Positions 16,841 to 27,269 of a stretch of DNA of 64,000 nt are shown here, piece after piece. Made by a program: the position numbers and the translations under genes. This stretch comes from Planctomycetota bacterium. Lineage in GTDB: Bacteria; Planctomycetota; Phycisphaerae; UBA1845. Each line of letters opens with the position of its first letter. Position 1 is the first letter of the stretch. The DNA is taken from positions 1-64,000 of the forward strand of contig JACQFE010000033.1 of assembly GCA_016200265.1 (NCBI GenBank), in the 5' to 3' direction. The notes beneath the pieces are model-generated. The model was given only the letters and a program-made list of their open reading frames with translations. It ran no database searches and was not told where the DNA came from.

Positions 16841-19800
16841 TTATGGCCGATTCGGCTGCGGCATCGGCCGATTCACGGGCTGGGACTGCGTCGAGCGCCC
16901 GCCTCCGCCGCTTCGATTCCGATTCGATTGGGCCGTAAGCTGGTCCACGAGTCGCTGCATTTCCTCGACTTTGTAATTCGTAATGGGCACTACTACGGTG
17001 GCCTTGTTCGCGGCCGGGCCCATGGCCTCAATCTGATGGATCAAGTCCTCGGCAGAAGCCAGCAACGAGGGGCTCCCTGCAAGCATGATCGCATTCAGCC
17101 GAGTATCCGGTGTCGCTATCAGTGTTGGCATGGCCATTCCGCGCATCTGCCCCGACGTCATGTTCACTTGCGCGATTTCCCTCATGCTGGTCTCGACGGT
17201 GTCAGCTAGTTGGGTCACGTTAAGGCCGGTCTTTACAGCGACAATACGAACGTTCTTGTTATCCCCCAACTCCTTCGTGTCCAATTTGGCGACCAATTTT
17301 GAAATGCCCTCAAAGTCCGCAGTCGTCCCTCGCACAATAAGCACGTTGGAGGCTTCATCCGCGGCGATGACCGGAGGGGGTTGGTTCTTGTTGCCGAATC
17401 GCTGTCCGGTCCCGCCCCCACCCGGAAAACCACCCTGAACTCCGCCCGCCATCGAGAACATTTCCTGCACGCGCGGAAGAATTTGTGAAACGCGGGCGTA
17501 CTGCAACGGGATGATCTGCGGGATGTTGCCCTTCTCGCCGGCGATGTCCATGCCCTTGACGATTTCCACCAGCCGCTCGACCTCTTCCGTCGCGGCGCTG
17601 ATCATGACGCTGTTGCTCTGCGGCATGGCGCTGATCCGCACGCCCCCGATCAGCTTCTCACCCTTGCCGCCCGCCGCCGTCGAGTTCGTCAGATACGCCT
17701 CCAGCGACTTGGCCACTTCCGCCGCGTCGGAATAAAGCAGCGTCACCACGCGCACGTCACCGACCCTGTTTGGATCGTCGCTGTCTAACTCCTTGATCGT
17801 CTCCGATATCTTGGCAAATTCATCCGCCTTGCACTTGATGAGCACGGATCGCGAGCCTTGCACGGCCGCGATGGTGATGAGCGAGCCTTGCGCACCCGGA
17901 CCCTTAGTCTGCCCGCTCTTTACAAAAATGTCATTGAGCGTTTGTGCCACAGCGCTGGCATCGGTGTGCTTGATCTCGACCACGTGAACGTCCTGCTGGG
18001 CCGTCTCGGCGTTGTCGATCTGCGCGATCAAATCCTCGACGCGTCTGATGTTCTCGGGCGACGCCGACACGAGTACCGAGTTCGACGTGTAATCGCCGGT
18101 CGCATTTACCTGATCGCGGGCGTTGCGGCTGTCCGATTTGAACATTTTGTTGATCGCATCGGCGGTCGCATTCGGATCGGCGAACTTCAACTTGATCGGC
18201 TTGACCGAAACACGCTGCGTATTCGGTCCATCCAGCGGGTCAATGATGTCCCGCTTGATTTCATCGATCTGCGATTGTGTGCCGTGAACGATGACAACGT
18301 TGGAAGTCGTGTTGGCTTCCGCGATCGGCGCTGGCAAGGCGCCGGGACTCTGATCCTTGTTTGCATACATGGCCTTGATGTTCTGCACGATGTCCGAGGC
18401 ATTTCCATTGTTGATGGTGAATGTGGCCATCTTCGGCTTGCCCACAACTGCTCCCGGAACGTCGATCTTTCGCAAATTTTCCTCGATAAATCCGAACACT
18501 GTTGGGCTGCCCAGCACCACGAGCGAATTTGAAGTTTCATCCGGCTCGACGCTGAACGCCTCCAGCCCTTGAGGTTTCTCTCCCGGCGCAAGCCGTTTGA
18601 TGTAATCGCCCAGCAGTTTGGTCATTTGCCCGTGAACTGACTTGGCATTCGCGTATTGCAGCGGATAGATCCTGAATTCCACGGTCGAGGCCATTCCCGG
18701 TTGATCGAGTTTGGCGATAAGCGATCGAATTTTCTCAAAGGTCGGGTCGTCGGCAGTGATGAAGAGTTGTTTGGACGCATCGTGTCCGACGACGGAGAAT
18801 TGCGCTCCCCCGCTGCTTTTCGAGCTGCCGCCGCCTTGATTGCTGCCCGGAATTGCGCCGCCCGACTTCCCACGCGCCTTTTGGCCCGTCAGTGCCGATT
18901 CGATCGCTTCCGCGATGGCCGAGGGCGTCGCATACTTCAATTGCACAACGCGAAGGGTTCCGATGCCGCGTGCTTCTTCATCGACTTTTTGAATCTTGGC
19001 CAGAATCTGCTCATGCAACTGCATGGGCGCGGTGAAGTAAAGGACGTGTCCGCCGGGATCGCCGACGAACTTGGCCGCACTGTTTCCTTTGTCCGCGCTC
19101 GGTGCGCCGCCGGGGCGACCTCCTTTGCCGCCGCCCGAACCGAACATATTGGCGAGAATTTCCGCGACCTGTCCCGCGTCAGCATACTTGAGTGCCACGT
19201 CCTGCCACTGATTGTCGCCGCCGATGACGTCAGTCCGATCGACGATCTCGTCGATCTCCTTCATCTGCTTTTCCGTGGCGTGAACGGTCAGTTGATTCAA
19301 TCGCGAGTAGGCGACGAACGTCGGCGTGTTGGTGAAATGCGATCCTGCGGAGCTTGCGGATTCCGAACCGGCCGGACGCTTGCCCTTAACGCCCGGCGTG
19401 CCCAGCTTTTCCGCAAAGTAGCTCGCCAGATAATCAGCCATGTCCTCAGCTTCCGCGTTCTTGAGCTCATACACCTTTGTGACACGCTCCGGTATGTTGC
19501 TGCTTTCGAGCTGTTCGATGAGACGCTTGATGTAATCCTGAGCGGCTTCCGGGGCCATCACCATGATGGCATTGCCCGCGTCGCTGCTGAACAACGTGAT
19601 GTCATCGGGATCGATGTTGAGCTTGTTGCCGCTGGCAGTCTCCTGAAGAGTCGTCTGTGGCAGTGATCCGCCTTCGTCGGTGATGAGCGGACCGGTTGAT
19701 CCCATGCCGGGCATAGCTCCCTGCGCACCAGCCGATGGTGAAGTTCTTGCCGGTGTTCGCGATCGCGCGGCCCCGGCCTCTTTCAAGCCCAGCATGTGCT

Positions 19801-22800
19801 TGAGCCAATCTTCCACTTCGGCCGCATTCAGCTTTTGCAGTGGATACGTCCGCAGCACGCTGTCGATCGGCTTGGGCTGATCGATGGTGGCGAGGAGTTC
19901 AAGAATTTGCGGATATAGACTTGTGTCCGCCTTGAGAATCAGCGATCGGTCACGAGTATTCGCGAAAACTCGCACCGTCGATGGCGGAAGCTGAGCCATC
20001 GGCATCTGTGGCTGTGCCACGGGCTGTTGCGGCTGTCTGCCGCGGCCACGTGCGTTCTGAGGATTGTTTGGATCCTCCTGTCCGGGCTGACCCTGTCCGG
20101 GCTGTTGCCTGGCGGCCGCCGCCGCCTGTTGACGTCGAGCCATTTCCGCTGCTGCGAGCGCGTTGCGTTGCGCGGAAGTCGCATTGAACATTTCTTCAAT
20201 GACCCGCGCCGCGCTGTTTACATCAATGTATTGCAATTGATAAATGCGGACCTCTTGTTTGGTCGCGGCGAGAGTCTCTTTATCGAGGTCCTTGAGCCAA
20301 TCTTGAGCCTCCTTGATGGCCGCGTCGGTCCCTTCCAGGATGACGCTGCCATCTGGATTGACGTGGACACTCAGACCCTTGCCGGACTTTTCTTCGGATA
20401 AGGATTTTTCCTTATCCTTATCGCTGTCTTTCGTCTCGGTATTGGATTTCTTGGATTTCTTTTTGTCTGCCTTCTTTTCTGATGAGGTGGATTTCGTGTC
20501 ACTGTCTTTGGAGTCCGCCCCCTTGCTTTCCTGAGAATCTTTCTTGGATTTTCCGCTCACTGGAAATCCCGCCCGCTTCAATACGTCACCGGGCACACCT
20601 TCTGGTTGCTTCGATTTTGCAGGAGACACGGCGGGCGGCAATTGCGGAACTGGCTCATTGGGCTCTGGCGCCATATCGTCAACAGGCTGATCATCTTCCG
20701 GTTCCGATTCGGGTTGGGTGACGGAAATTAGTGTTGCTTCGGTCGCGAGTCGTCGAAGAGAAATCGGCAGAACGCAAGGACTGACAGCCGAAGACTTCTC
20801 AGGTTTGGATTTCTCAGTTTTAGGCATTACGCGCCGAATAGTTGTATATTTCTTGTCATCATCCTTGGGAGTATTGTCGTCTACCTTGACGTTCAAGTGA
20901 GGATTCTGTGCTTCCAAGAGTCTAGCCAGCGCGACCGGGTCCGCGCCTTCCGGAACGTGCAGCGCCTTGCGCTCGATTTTCTTTGACTCCTCGCTCTCTT
21001 TGTCAACAAGCTCCTCGATGAGTTTCCTAATTTCCGGAAAGCGATCTTCTTTCGGGTAGCGAACAATGAGTGTTTCGCCAATACTCCCCGCATGAACTTC
21101 CGGCGGCTCCTTGTCGTCCGGCCAACGATCATGAAGCAGTCCATCGAGGTCGGTGACTGCGGAATCCGCCTTGCGATGTTTCAATTCATAAATCAACGTG
21201 GGAATGTCCTTTTGGGGTCCGGTGATACCCACAATCGCCTCTTCGTCCGTGTCCAACTGTTTCATCACATCATCGATCTGTCGAATCTTCGCCGCAGTGG
21301 CCGCGACCATGAATTTGCCGCCGATCAGGTCGGCCTGCAGATACAAATCCTTGCCGAAATACGTGCGCGTCGTGGTGAAGCCGGAATCCTCCTCGGAATC
21401 GGTGTCCTTGGCGCTGTCTTTCTTCTTACTACCGGATTTCGCCGGCTTGCCGTTGCCGCCGCCAGGGCCTCCCTTGCCGCTCGTGGCTTCGACGACGCTG
21501 ATGATGAAGTCCACAATTTTGCCGATCTCGGCGTGCTTGGGCTCGTAGACCTTGATCGTTCGACCAGTGGCGGCCTCCGCGTCGAGCTTCTTGATCCAGT
21601 TGGTCGCCTGATCCACTTCTTCCGATGTGCCCTGCAAAATGATCTTGCTGCCGCCGCCGGGCGCTTCCATGATGACAAATGGAACGGATGACTTTGACGA
21701 CGAATCACCGGCATCGCCGCGCTTGGTTTTCCCTCCCTTCGTGGTAGCGCTGCCATGCCCGCGCATTTCACCGATAGCCTTGACGATCTCCGATGGCGAC
21801 GCATTCATGAGTTCAACCGTCTTGAAGACGGGGGTCGCCTTTTCCTGATCGGGCCGATCGAACTGAGTGACCAGCTCACGAACCTCATTGACGACGACTT
21901 GCGGAGCGGCCACCACGATGCGATTGTTCCGCCCGTCCGGGGCGATGTGATATCGCCCGTTGCCGCTGCCGCCTGATCCTTCACCGAACCTGGTCGTGCT
22001 GCCCTTTTTCTTGGTAGGTTTCTGGACCGAGTCATCAGCGTTTTCATCCGGCAAGTCACCGGAGGCCACAAGCTGTCGAACTTTGATTTCCACCAGCGGT
22101 GAGATTGCATCCACCAGTTCCGCGGGATCGGTGTATTTCAATTCAATGAACTCAACGACCGGCGGGGCGGCCTCAACCCCGCTGCGCAGTACATTGAGGA
22201 GTTTCTCCACTTCCGCGAATTGCGACGGCTCAGCGATGACGATGAGCTTTCCGGCCGACGGCTGGGGAATGAACTGCGGTCCTTCGATGCCGCCTGCCAC
22301 AACGCCTTCCTTGTTCCGTTTGCCAGATGGTTTTGTTCCTCCGGAAATGACTCCGCGAATGGTCTCGGCGATGCCCGCGATGTCCGTCCCGCGTGGAAAG
22401 TCGGAATACACCTTCATTTCCGTGCGCGAATCAAGGACGTCGAACTGCTCGACAATCTTGGCCACTCGCTCCATCTTCAGCGGCGACGTTCGAACAACGA
22501 GGCGCTCGCCAACCTGGAGCACGGTCAGTTCCTCGGTCACGGACGCTTCCATCGTAGCACCGCCGCCCTGCTGCTTGTCCCGATTCTTGCGGGGCTTGGG
22601 AGCCTTGCTGGACGGCGCCTCGCCGACCAGCGTCTCAATGGCCGTCTTGATATCCGTGGGATTGGCGTGACGAATCTCAAACGTACGTTCGACAATGCTT
22701 GACGGCTTGTCGATTTCACCGAGGAACAAGTTGAGGCGGTCGATGGTCCTGGGATCGGTGTCGAAGACAAGAATACTGCCGTCGGCTGGAACCATGCTGA

Positions 22801-25396
22801 CGACATCTTCGTTCGCGGCACTTAACATATCCGCGATCTTATTCACTGCATCCTGCGGCTCGATGTTCTTCATCGCGATGCGAATGTACTGCGGACCCTC
22901 GTCCTTCTGATTCTCAAGCTGGTCGATCATCGGCTGATATTTCTGCCATTCCTTTTCCGTGCAAAGGACATAAAGCTTCTTCTGTCCGTCGTCAGCGGTG
23001 AACTTCGAAGCGGTGACGGCTGCCGAAGCTCCTGCGGATTGTTTCTTGCTCTTCTTGGTATTGCCCACGTTGGGCGTAGCCCCGCCGCCGCTGCCATTCT
23101 GGTCCATCTCCCGCAACATGCTGGCGATGAAGCTGGGTGATTGACGGCGAAGGATGACAGTATGAATTTTCACCGGATCCTCGCGAACGTCGATTGTTTT
23201 CAGAACTTCGCGAACCTGATCGAGGTCCTTTTGTTCACCGCTGAACCAAAGCGCCCCACCCTTGGGGTCAATGACCAATTGGAAGCGCTCCGTATTGGGC
23301 TGGGCTTTTGTACCTTGTCGGCCTCCGCCCATTCCGATCAGCACGCTCGTGATCGTGCTACTGGCTTCCGCCGCATCGATGTTTTCCAGCGGAAGTCTCA
23401 CCCAGTCCGCGCGAGTCTTGATGTCAAAGAGTGGAATCAATTCACGCACTTGTTGTACGCCGGCCTCATCGGCGAGAACCACAATCGCATTGTCCGTCGG
23501 GTGCGCGAACATGTGAATCTGACCTTCGTCCGCCATGGCGGGATTCCCGGCGCGAGGCCGCTTAACCTTGTTCGCCTTCGCTGCTGGGTTCGGTGCGGCC
23601 AGGGGCGCCGCCGTCGGAATGGACGCCTGCAGCACCTGCTGGACCGCGCTGATGACGGTCTCCGCGTCCGCGTTGCTCAGCTTGATGATCGTCGGCTTGA
23701 AAGTTTCCGCGCTCGGTTCGACATCGATATACGTCAATAGAAACTTAATCTCGTCAATCTTGTCCTGCATCGCTCTCACAAGGAGAATTCCCTGTGAATC
23801 ATCTGGCACAACCGTCACTGCCGGCTCCGGCATCGTGTCAATCGCCGACGGCTGCGCGGGATTGCCCGCGACTCGGCGACCCGCTGCCGGTGGGGCCTTG
23901 GGGACGCCCGACGCATCCAGATTCATAAACTGGCTCAGCCGCGTGAGCGCCTCGCTCGGAGCGACATGCTTGACCTCAATGCGAACGAGCGTTCGCGGGT
24001 CGGCCTCTTTGTTCGAAAAGAAATCGATGAGCCAGAGATATTTATCAATGTCGCTGACCAGAGCGAATATGCTCACGCTGTTGGAATTCTCCACGGGTGC
24101 AATGCGAACGTAATCCGGGAGAAAATCACGCACCTGCCGCAAATCCGCGATCGAACCGCTCTTCGGCGTATAGATCACTAGAGCCAGATCATCCTTACCC
24201 AGGGCGGCGGTCTTGTACGCGTCCACGCTGCGGAACATGCGATCCGGCGGCAGCACGCGATAAATATCATTGATGCGAACGACCTTGAGATTCGTGTCCT
24301 CTCGCAAAATCCAATACGGCTCGTGGGGCTTGTAATTAAAGAGGAGCATTCGAATTCGGGCGAGGGCCGCGTCAAACGAAAGCGACTCCGTCGTCACGAA
24401 CGTGACTTTCCCTTCCTTGGGGATATCGCCAATGACTCCCATGCCCGTTTGCCTCGCAAAGCCTTCGACGAGCTGCTCGTAGCTGCCGTCTTTAATCGAA
24501 AAGCTGTAGGTCTTTTTCTCCGGCGGTACGTCGTCCGCGATCGCGGGTGGAATGTTGATGGACTTGGTGGGTCCGGCGTCGGGATTGTCGCCTTCGCCGC
24601 CCGCCAAACCCGGATTCACCGCTGGGTTGGGAACCGCTGCGGGATTGCCCGCGGCAGTATCACCAGTCTTGCCCTGCATCTGCTTGCGGCGCTCGGCCGC
24701 ACGTTGCGCGGGCGTCTTCTTCGAATCGTCTGGAGTTGCAGGCTTGTTGGCATCGTCGCCTGTCGGCGGTTCGGCGGCAGCGGGTTGCGTGAGCGCTTCT
24801 CGAGTTTTTCGAACGGTTTCATCGTCGGCGGGCTGCACGGGCGCGGTCGGATTCGGCGCGCCGGGAGCCGCGGCGCCTTGGCGAGTCTTCGCGCCTTGCG
24901 GATTTGTCGGCGCGCCGGGGATTACGGGCGGTGCTCCCGGCTGATTGAGAATGGGAAGCTGACCCGCGTTGGGTGGAGCCGCTCCGGTTTGCCCCGGCGC
25001 GAGTGGCTGCGTCGCCGGTTGACCTGGTGTCGTCGGATTCGGTTGCGCTGCTCCGGCCGCACCGGGCTGAGGTTGCGTTGTTGCAGGAATTGTCGGAGTC
25101 GGCGGATTTCCAGCGGGCTGTCCCGTGGCTGCGTTGTTCGGCTCGGGATTCGAGGGATTCGCCGGATTCTGCGGAGGATTGTTTCGATTCGGAGCTTTGG
25201 CGGGAACTCTTGGCCGAATCGGTTCGCCCATCGGTGGTTGCTGCGGTTGCTGTGGCGCCGGCGGCGGGTTCTCCGTCGGGGTCTGTGCGACAGCCGCCTG
25301 GCATGCGACACAAACGGCCGCGAGACATCCCTTTCGAAGGAACTCGCCAAGGGAACGAAATCTTCGGATCGCCGCGAACTTTGCGTGATGATACAT
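16841..25396 (-). CDS. 2,851-residue secretin N-domain repeat protein without a pore domain
   Basis: An exported giant protein. The ATG at 25396 has AGGAGA seven bases upstream, and the signal peptide ends VACQAAVAQ. Residues about 40-290 are a P/N/Q/A-rich linker. Residues about 295-375 resemble an STN/N0-type domain (KKTYSFSIKDGSYEQLVEGF). About 25 secretin N-domain repeats follow, each about 80-110 residues, with the pattern 'V..Y.L...A..V...L...F ... SN.V.V.A....I..I..LI..LD'. Low-complexity loops (GGGKGG, RQQPGQGQPGQ) interrupt many repeats, and a K/S/D-rich linker lies near residues 1600-1675. The C-terminus ends NRPMPQPNRP with no secretin domain. It lies between gspM-like and gspD, so it probably assembles with the secretin in the periplasm. 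The function is inferred only. Confidence 0.85.
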   Translation of the reverse strand: MYHHAKFAAIRRFRSLGEFLRKGCLAAVCVACQAAVAQTPTENPPPAPQQPQQPPMGEPIRPRVPAKAPNRNNPPQNPANPSNPEPNNAATGQPAGNPPTPTIPATTQPQPGAAGAAQPNPTTPGQPATQPLAPGQTGAAPPNAGQLPILNQPGAPPVIPGAPTNPQGAKTRQGAAAPGAPNPTAPVQPADDETVRKTREALTQPAAAEPPTGDDANKPATPDDSKKTPAQRAAERRKQMQGKTGDTAAGNPAAVPNPAVNPGLAGGEGDNPDAGPTKSINIPPAIADDVPPEKKTYSFSIKDGSYEQLVEGFARQTGMGVIGDIPKEGKVTFVTTESLSFDAALARIRMLLFNYKPHEPYWILREDTNLKVVRINDIYRVLPPDRMFRSVDAYKTAALGKDDLALVIYTPKSGSIADLRQVRDFLPDYVRIAPVENSNSVSIFALVSDIDKYLWLIDFFSNKEADPRTLVRIEVKHVAPSEALTRLSQFMNLDASGVPKAPPAAGRRVAGNPAQPSAIDTMPEPAVTVVPDDSQGILLVRAMQDKIDEIKFLLTYIDVEPSAETFKPTIIKLSNADAETVISAVQQVLQASIPTAAPLAAPNPAAKANKVKRPRAGNPAMADEGQIHMFAHPTDNAIVVLADEAGVQQVRELIPLFDIKTRADWVRLPLENIDAAEASSTITSVLIGMGGGRQGTKAQPNTERFQLVIDPKGGALWFSGEQKDLDQVREVLKTIDVREDPVKIHTVILRRQSPSFIASMLREMDQNGSGGGATPNVGNTKKSKKQSAGASAAVTASKFTADDGQKKLYVLCTEKEWQKYQPMIDQLENQKDEGPQYIRIAMKNIEPQDAVNKIADMLSAANEDVVSMVPADGSILVFDTDPRTIDRLNLFLGEIDKPSSIVERTFEIRHANPTDIKTAIETLVGEAPSSKAPKPRKNRDKQQGGGATMEASVTEELTVLQVGERLVVRTSPLKMERVAKIVEQFDVLDSRTEMKVYSDFPRGTDIAGIAETIRGVISGGTKPSGKRNKEGVVAGGIEGPQFIPQPSAGKLIVIAEPSQFAEVEKLLNVLRSGVEAAPPVVEFIELKYTDPAELVDAISPLVEIKVRQLVASGDLPDENADDSVQKPTKKKGSTTRFGEGSGGSGNGRYHIAPDGRNNRIVVAAPQVVVNEVRELVTQFDRPDQEKATPVFKTVELMNASPSEIVKAIGEMRGHGSATTKGGKTKRGDAGDSSSKSSVPFVIMEAPGGGSKIILQGTSEEVDQATNWIKKLDAEAATGRTIKVYEPKHAEIGKIVDFIISVVEATSGKGGPGGGNGKPAKSGSKKKDSAKDTDSEEDSGFTTTRTYFGKDLYLQADLIGGKFMVAATAAKIRQIDDVMKQLDTDEEAIVGITGPQKDIPTLIYELKHRKADSAVTDLDGLLHDRWPDDKEPPEVHAGSIGETLIVRYPKEDRFPEIRKLIEELVDKESEESKKIERKALHVPEGADPVALARLLEAQNPHLNVKVDDNTPKDDDKKYTTIRRVMPKTEKSKPEKSSAVSPCVLPISLRRLATEATLISVTQPESEPEDDQPVDDMAPEPNEPVPQLPPAVSPAKSKQPEGVPGDVLKRAGFPVSGKSKKDSQESKGADSKDSDTKSTSSEKKADKKKSKKSNTETKDSDKDKEKSLSEEKSGKGLSVHVNPDGSVILEGTDAAIKEAQDWLKDLDKETLAATKQEVRIYQLQYIDVNSAARVIEEMFNATSAQRNALAAAEMARRQQAAAAARQQPGQGQPGQEDPNNPQNARGRGRQPQQPVAQPQMPMAQLPPSTVRVFANTRDRSLILKADTSLYPQILELLATIDQPKPIDSVLRTYPLQKLNAAEVEDWLKHMLGLKEAGAARSRTPARTSPSAGAQGAMPGMGSTGPLITDEGGSLPQTTLQETASGNKLNIDPDDITLFSSDAGNAIMVMAPEAAQDYIKRLIEQLESSNIPERVTKVYELKNAEAEDMADYLASYFAEKLGTPGVKGKRPAGSESASSAGSHFTNTPTFVAYSRLNQLTVHATEKQMKEIDEIVDRTDVIGGDNQWQDVALKYADAGQVAEILANMFGSGGGKGGRPGGAPSADKGNSAAKFVGDPGGHVLYFTAPMQLHEQILAKIQKVDEEARGIGTLRVVQLKYATPSAIAEAIESALTGQKARGKSGGAIPGSNQGGGSSKSSGGAQFSVVGHDASKQLFITADDPTFEKIRSLIAKLDQPGMASTVEFRIYPLQYANAKSVHGQMTKLLGDYIKRLAPGEKPQGLEAFSVEPDETSNSLVVLGSPTVFGFIEENLRKIDVPGAVVGKPKMATFTINNGNASDIVQNIKAMYANKDQSPGALPAPIAEANTTSNVVIVHGTQSQIDEIKRDIIDPLDGPNTQRVSVKPIKLKFADPNATADAINKMFKSDSRNARDQVNATGDYTSNSVLVSASPENIRRVEDLIAQIDNAETAQQDVHVVEIKHTDASAVAQTLNDIFVKSGQTKGPGAQGSLITIAAVQGSRSVLIKCKADEFAKISETIKELDSDDPNRVGDVRVVTLLYSDAAEVAKSLEAYLTNSTAAGGKGEKLIGGVRISAMPQSNSVMISAATEEVERLVEIVKGMDIAGEKGNIPQIIPLQYARVSQILPRVQEMFSMAGGVQGGFPGGGGTGQRFGNKNQPPPVIAADEASNVLIVRGTTADFEGISKLVAKLDTKELGDNKNVRIVAVKTGLNVTQLADTVETSMREIAQVNMTSGQMRGMAMPTLIATPDTRLNAIMLAGSPSLLASAEDLIHQIEAMGPAANKATVVVPITNYKVEEMQRLVDQLTAQSNRNRSGGGGRSTQSQPVNRPMPQPNRP

Positions 25397-25448
25397 TGCA
25401 ATTCTCCTGCGTTGTTAGTGTCACATCGCGACACTCAAGTTTGATGGC

Positions 25449-27269
25449 TCACGGCTTTCCGGCCGGCTGCTGGCTCGGACCCTTCCATGGCCGAGCCCGA
25501 GGCGGCAAAGGACGACCGGGGTTTGGATACACTCCGTCCTTGTCCGGCCCCGCGGGTTTTGCCTGCGCCCCATCCGCCGGCGCATCGACTGGCTTCGGTG
25601 CATCCGCCGGCGCAGCCTCCGGTTTCGCCGCATCATCCGAGGGAGCCGCGTCGGTTGTCGCAGGCTCCTGCGGCGCTGCAGCAGGCTTTTCCATAACCGG
25701 CGGCTTGGGACCCACCGGTTTGCCGGCTTCAGGCCGCATTGACGGCGTGGGTCCATGCCCTTCCTTGGTTCCCGGTTGCTGTCCTTGAGCCGAACGCCCG
25801 GCAGGTTTTCCAGCCGCTGCAGGCGTCGGAGGCCCGTTCTCCGGTGCGACTCCGCCCTTCGATTCCGCCCCACCGGGCGGTGAGGACGAATCATCAAGCT
25901 TGATCACTTCGGGCGTCGTCGCAGGCTTGGGGGCTGCAGCGTGCTTGGTCTCGCGATCCGCCTCAACCAACGCCTTGTGCTTTTCCGCGGCGCTCTTCAG
26001 CTCGGGATATTCATCCGCATTCGCCAGCGCCAGCGGCGCTTCCAGCGTATTTCCAAGTGGATAGACAAAATACCCATCAATTCTATGCACAAGCGCCCCG
26101 CGCTGATGCACAAAAATCAACTGACCGCCGTCGAAATCATCACCGGCCTTGTAATACTTGTTCTCCTTGGTGCGCGTATTCGTGATCATCACTTCATCAA
26201 CGTGGTTGTCGCCGACGCTCCGCATCAAGGCCATGCAAAGCTGAAGGTTCTTGTCATCCTTCCAGAGCACGGGTTTTGGCGGAGGCGGAGGAAGCGGTGG
26301 CTTTGATGTGTCCACAACCTTATCCGGCGTAGGCGGCGGCTTATCGTGAACCGTCACCGTCACCTGTGCAGTCGCCGGCGGACCGCCAGTTCCATCGGTC
26401 ACGGTCAACAAATACGGCTTGTTCGCCATCAGCGTCGAAGTATCCAGCGTCGGCTTCAAGCTCGACGGATCGCTCAATCCGTCCGGCGGTGACCAATGGA
26501 CCGTGTATTGCCCGTCGCCTCCCGTCGGCGGAAGCCCTTCCAGCGTCACCGGCGCATTCACTTCGACATTGATGTTCGGTTTCGCGACACGAATCTGAAG
26601 CGGGATCGGCGGAACCCAATCCGAAAATGGCTTGTCTTTCCATATCTTCGAATAATCGCGGCCACTGTACCGCGGATATACATCCGCTCGAACCAGCGCT
26701 TTCTCGTCGATCGGCCCGACCACTTTGTTCTTGGGCAGAATCAACAATTCAATCGGCGCACGAAAGCTCACTCGCTCGGCATCCGGCGACTTTTTCGCGC
26801 CGCCGGCGGGTGAAATCGAGACATTGCCGACGCGCGAAAGATGCGGAAGCTCGGCGGCCTCACGCAAGAACTGAACGGCTGAATCGAAATTCCCGACCGC
26901 GCTGACCGTCACGACGGCCGTCGTGAGCCCCGTCCGACGGTCCTCGACCGGACGGCTCGAGGGAGCGACGTTCACGTCTTCGAGGTGATACTTCTCGATC
27001 ATCGCCACGAGGCGGGTGCGCACGTCCGTCTGGACCTTCCCGACATTGAAGGAGCCGATCCGACCCACTAGCGTGCGATATTCACTTCTCGCCCGATCAA
27101 CCGCCTCATCATCTTTGAGCAGCTCGCCCAGCTCTTTTTCCTTCTCCGCGACGCGCTGATCCAGCGTCAGCAACGGCCGAATCCACGAGGGATACACGAC
27201 ATTGGAGATCAGCACGTAGGCCATCACCGCGCCGAATGAAATCGCCAGAATGCGAGTGTTCCGATTCAT
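25449..27269 (-). CDS. gspM: GspM/PilO-like protein with PKD-like and GspC/PilP-like domains
   Basis: A 606-residue inner-membrane protein. One membrane helix (about 8-28) is followed by a coiled-coil-like segment (RVAEKEKELGELLKDDEAVD) and a PilO/GspM-like ferredoxin fold (about 80-190). Residues about 226-310 look like a PKD or immunoglobulin-like domain (YTVHWSPPDGLSDP, YLLTVTDGTGG). After a proline run, residues about 335-410 contain YYKAGDDFDGGQLIFVHQRG and RIDGYFVYPLG, similar in layout to the periplasmic HR domain of GspC/PilP that contacts the secretin. The last 190 residues are P/A/K-rich. The ATG overlaps the gspL stop (ATGA). The fusion may explain the absence of a separate gspC; this is inference. 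Confidence 0.7.
   Translation of the reverse strand: MNRNTRILAISFGAVMAYVLISNVVYPSWIRPLLTLDQRVAEKEKELGELLKDDEAVDRARSEYRTLVGRIGSFNVGKVQTDVRTRLVAMIEKYHLEDVNVAPSSRPVEDRRTGLTTAVVTVSAVGNFDSAVQFLREAAELPHLSRVGNVSISPAGGAKKSPDAERVSFRAPIELLILPKNKVVGPIDEKALVRADVYPRYSGRDYSKIWKDKPFSDWVPPIPLQIRVAKPNINVEVNAPVTLEGLPPTGGDGQYTVHWSPPDGLSDPSSLKPTLDTSTLMANKPYLLTVTDGTGGPPATAQVTVTVHDKPPPTPDKVVDTSKPPLPPPPPKPVLWKDDKNLQLCMALMRSVGDNHVDEVMITNTRTKENKYYKAGDDFDGGQLIFVHQRGALVHRIDGYFVYPLGNTLEAPLALANADEYPELKSAAEKHKALVEADRETKHAAAPKPATTPEVIKLDDSSSPPGGAESKGGVAPENGPPTPAAAGKPAGRSAQGQQPGTKEGHGPTPSMRPEAGKPVGPKPPVMEKPAAAPQEPATTDAAPSDDAAKPEAAPADAPKPVDAPADGAQAKPAGPDKDGVYPNPGRPLPPRARPWKGPSQQPAGKP

Noticed and set aside
24323..25444. 373-codon plus-strand open frame opposite the 5' end of the giant N-domain gene
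   Set aside because: Arg/Gly-rich shadow of the Pro/Asn/Gln-rich linker; no start signal.
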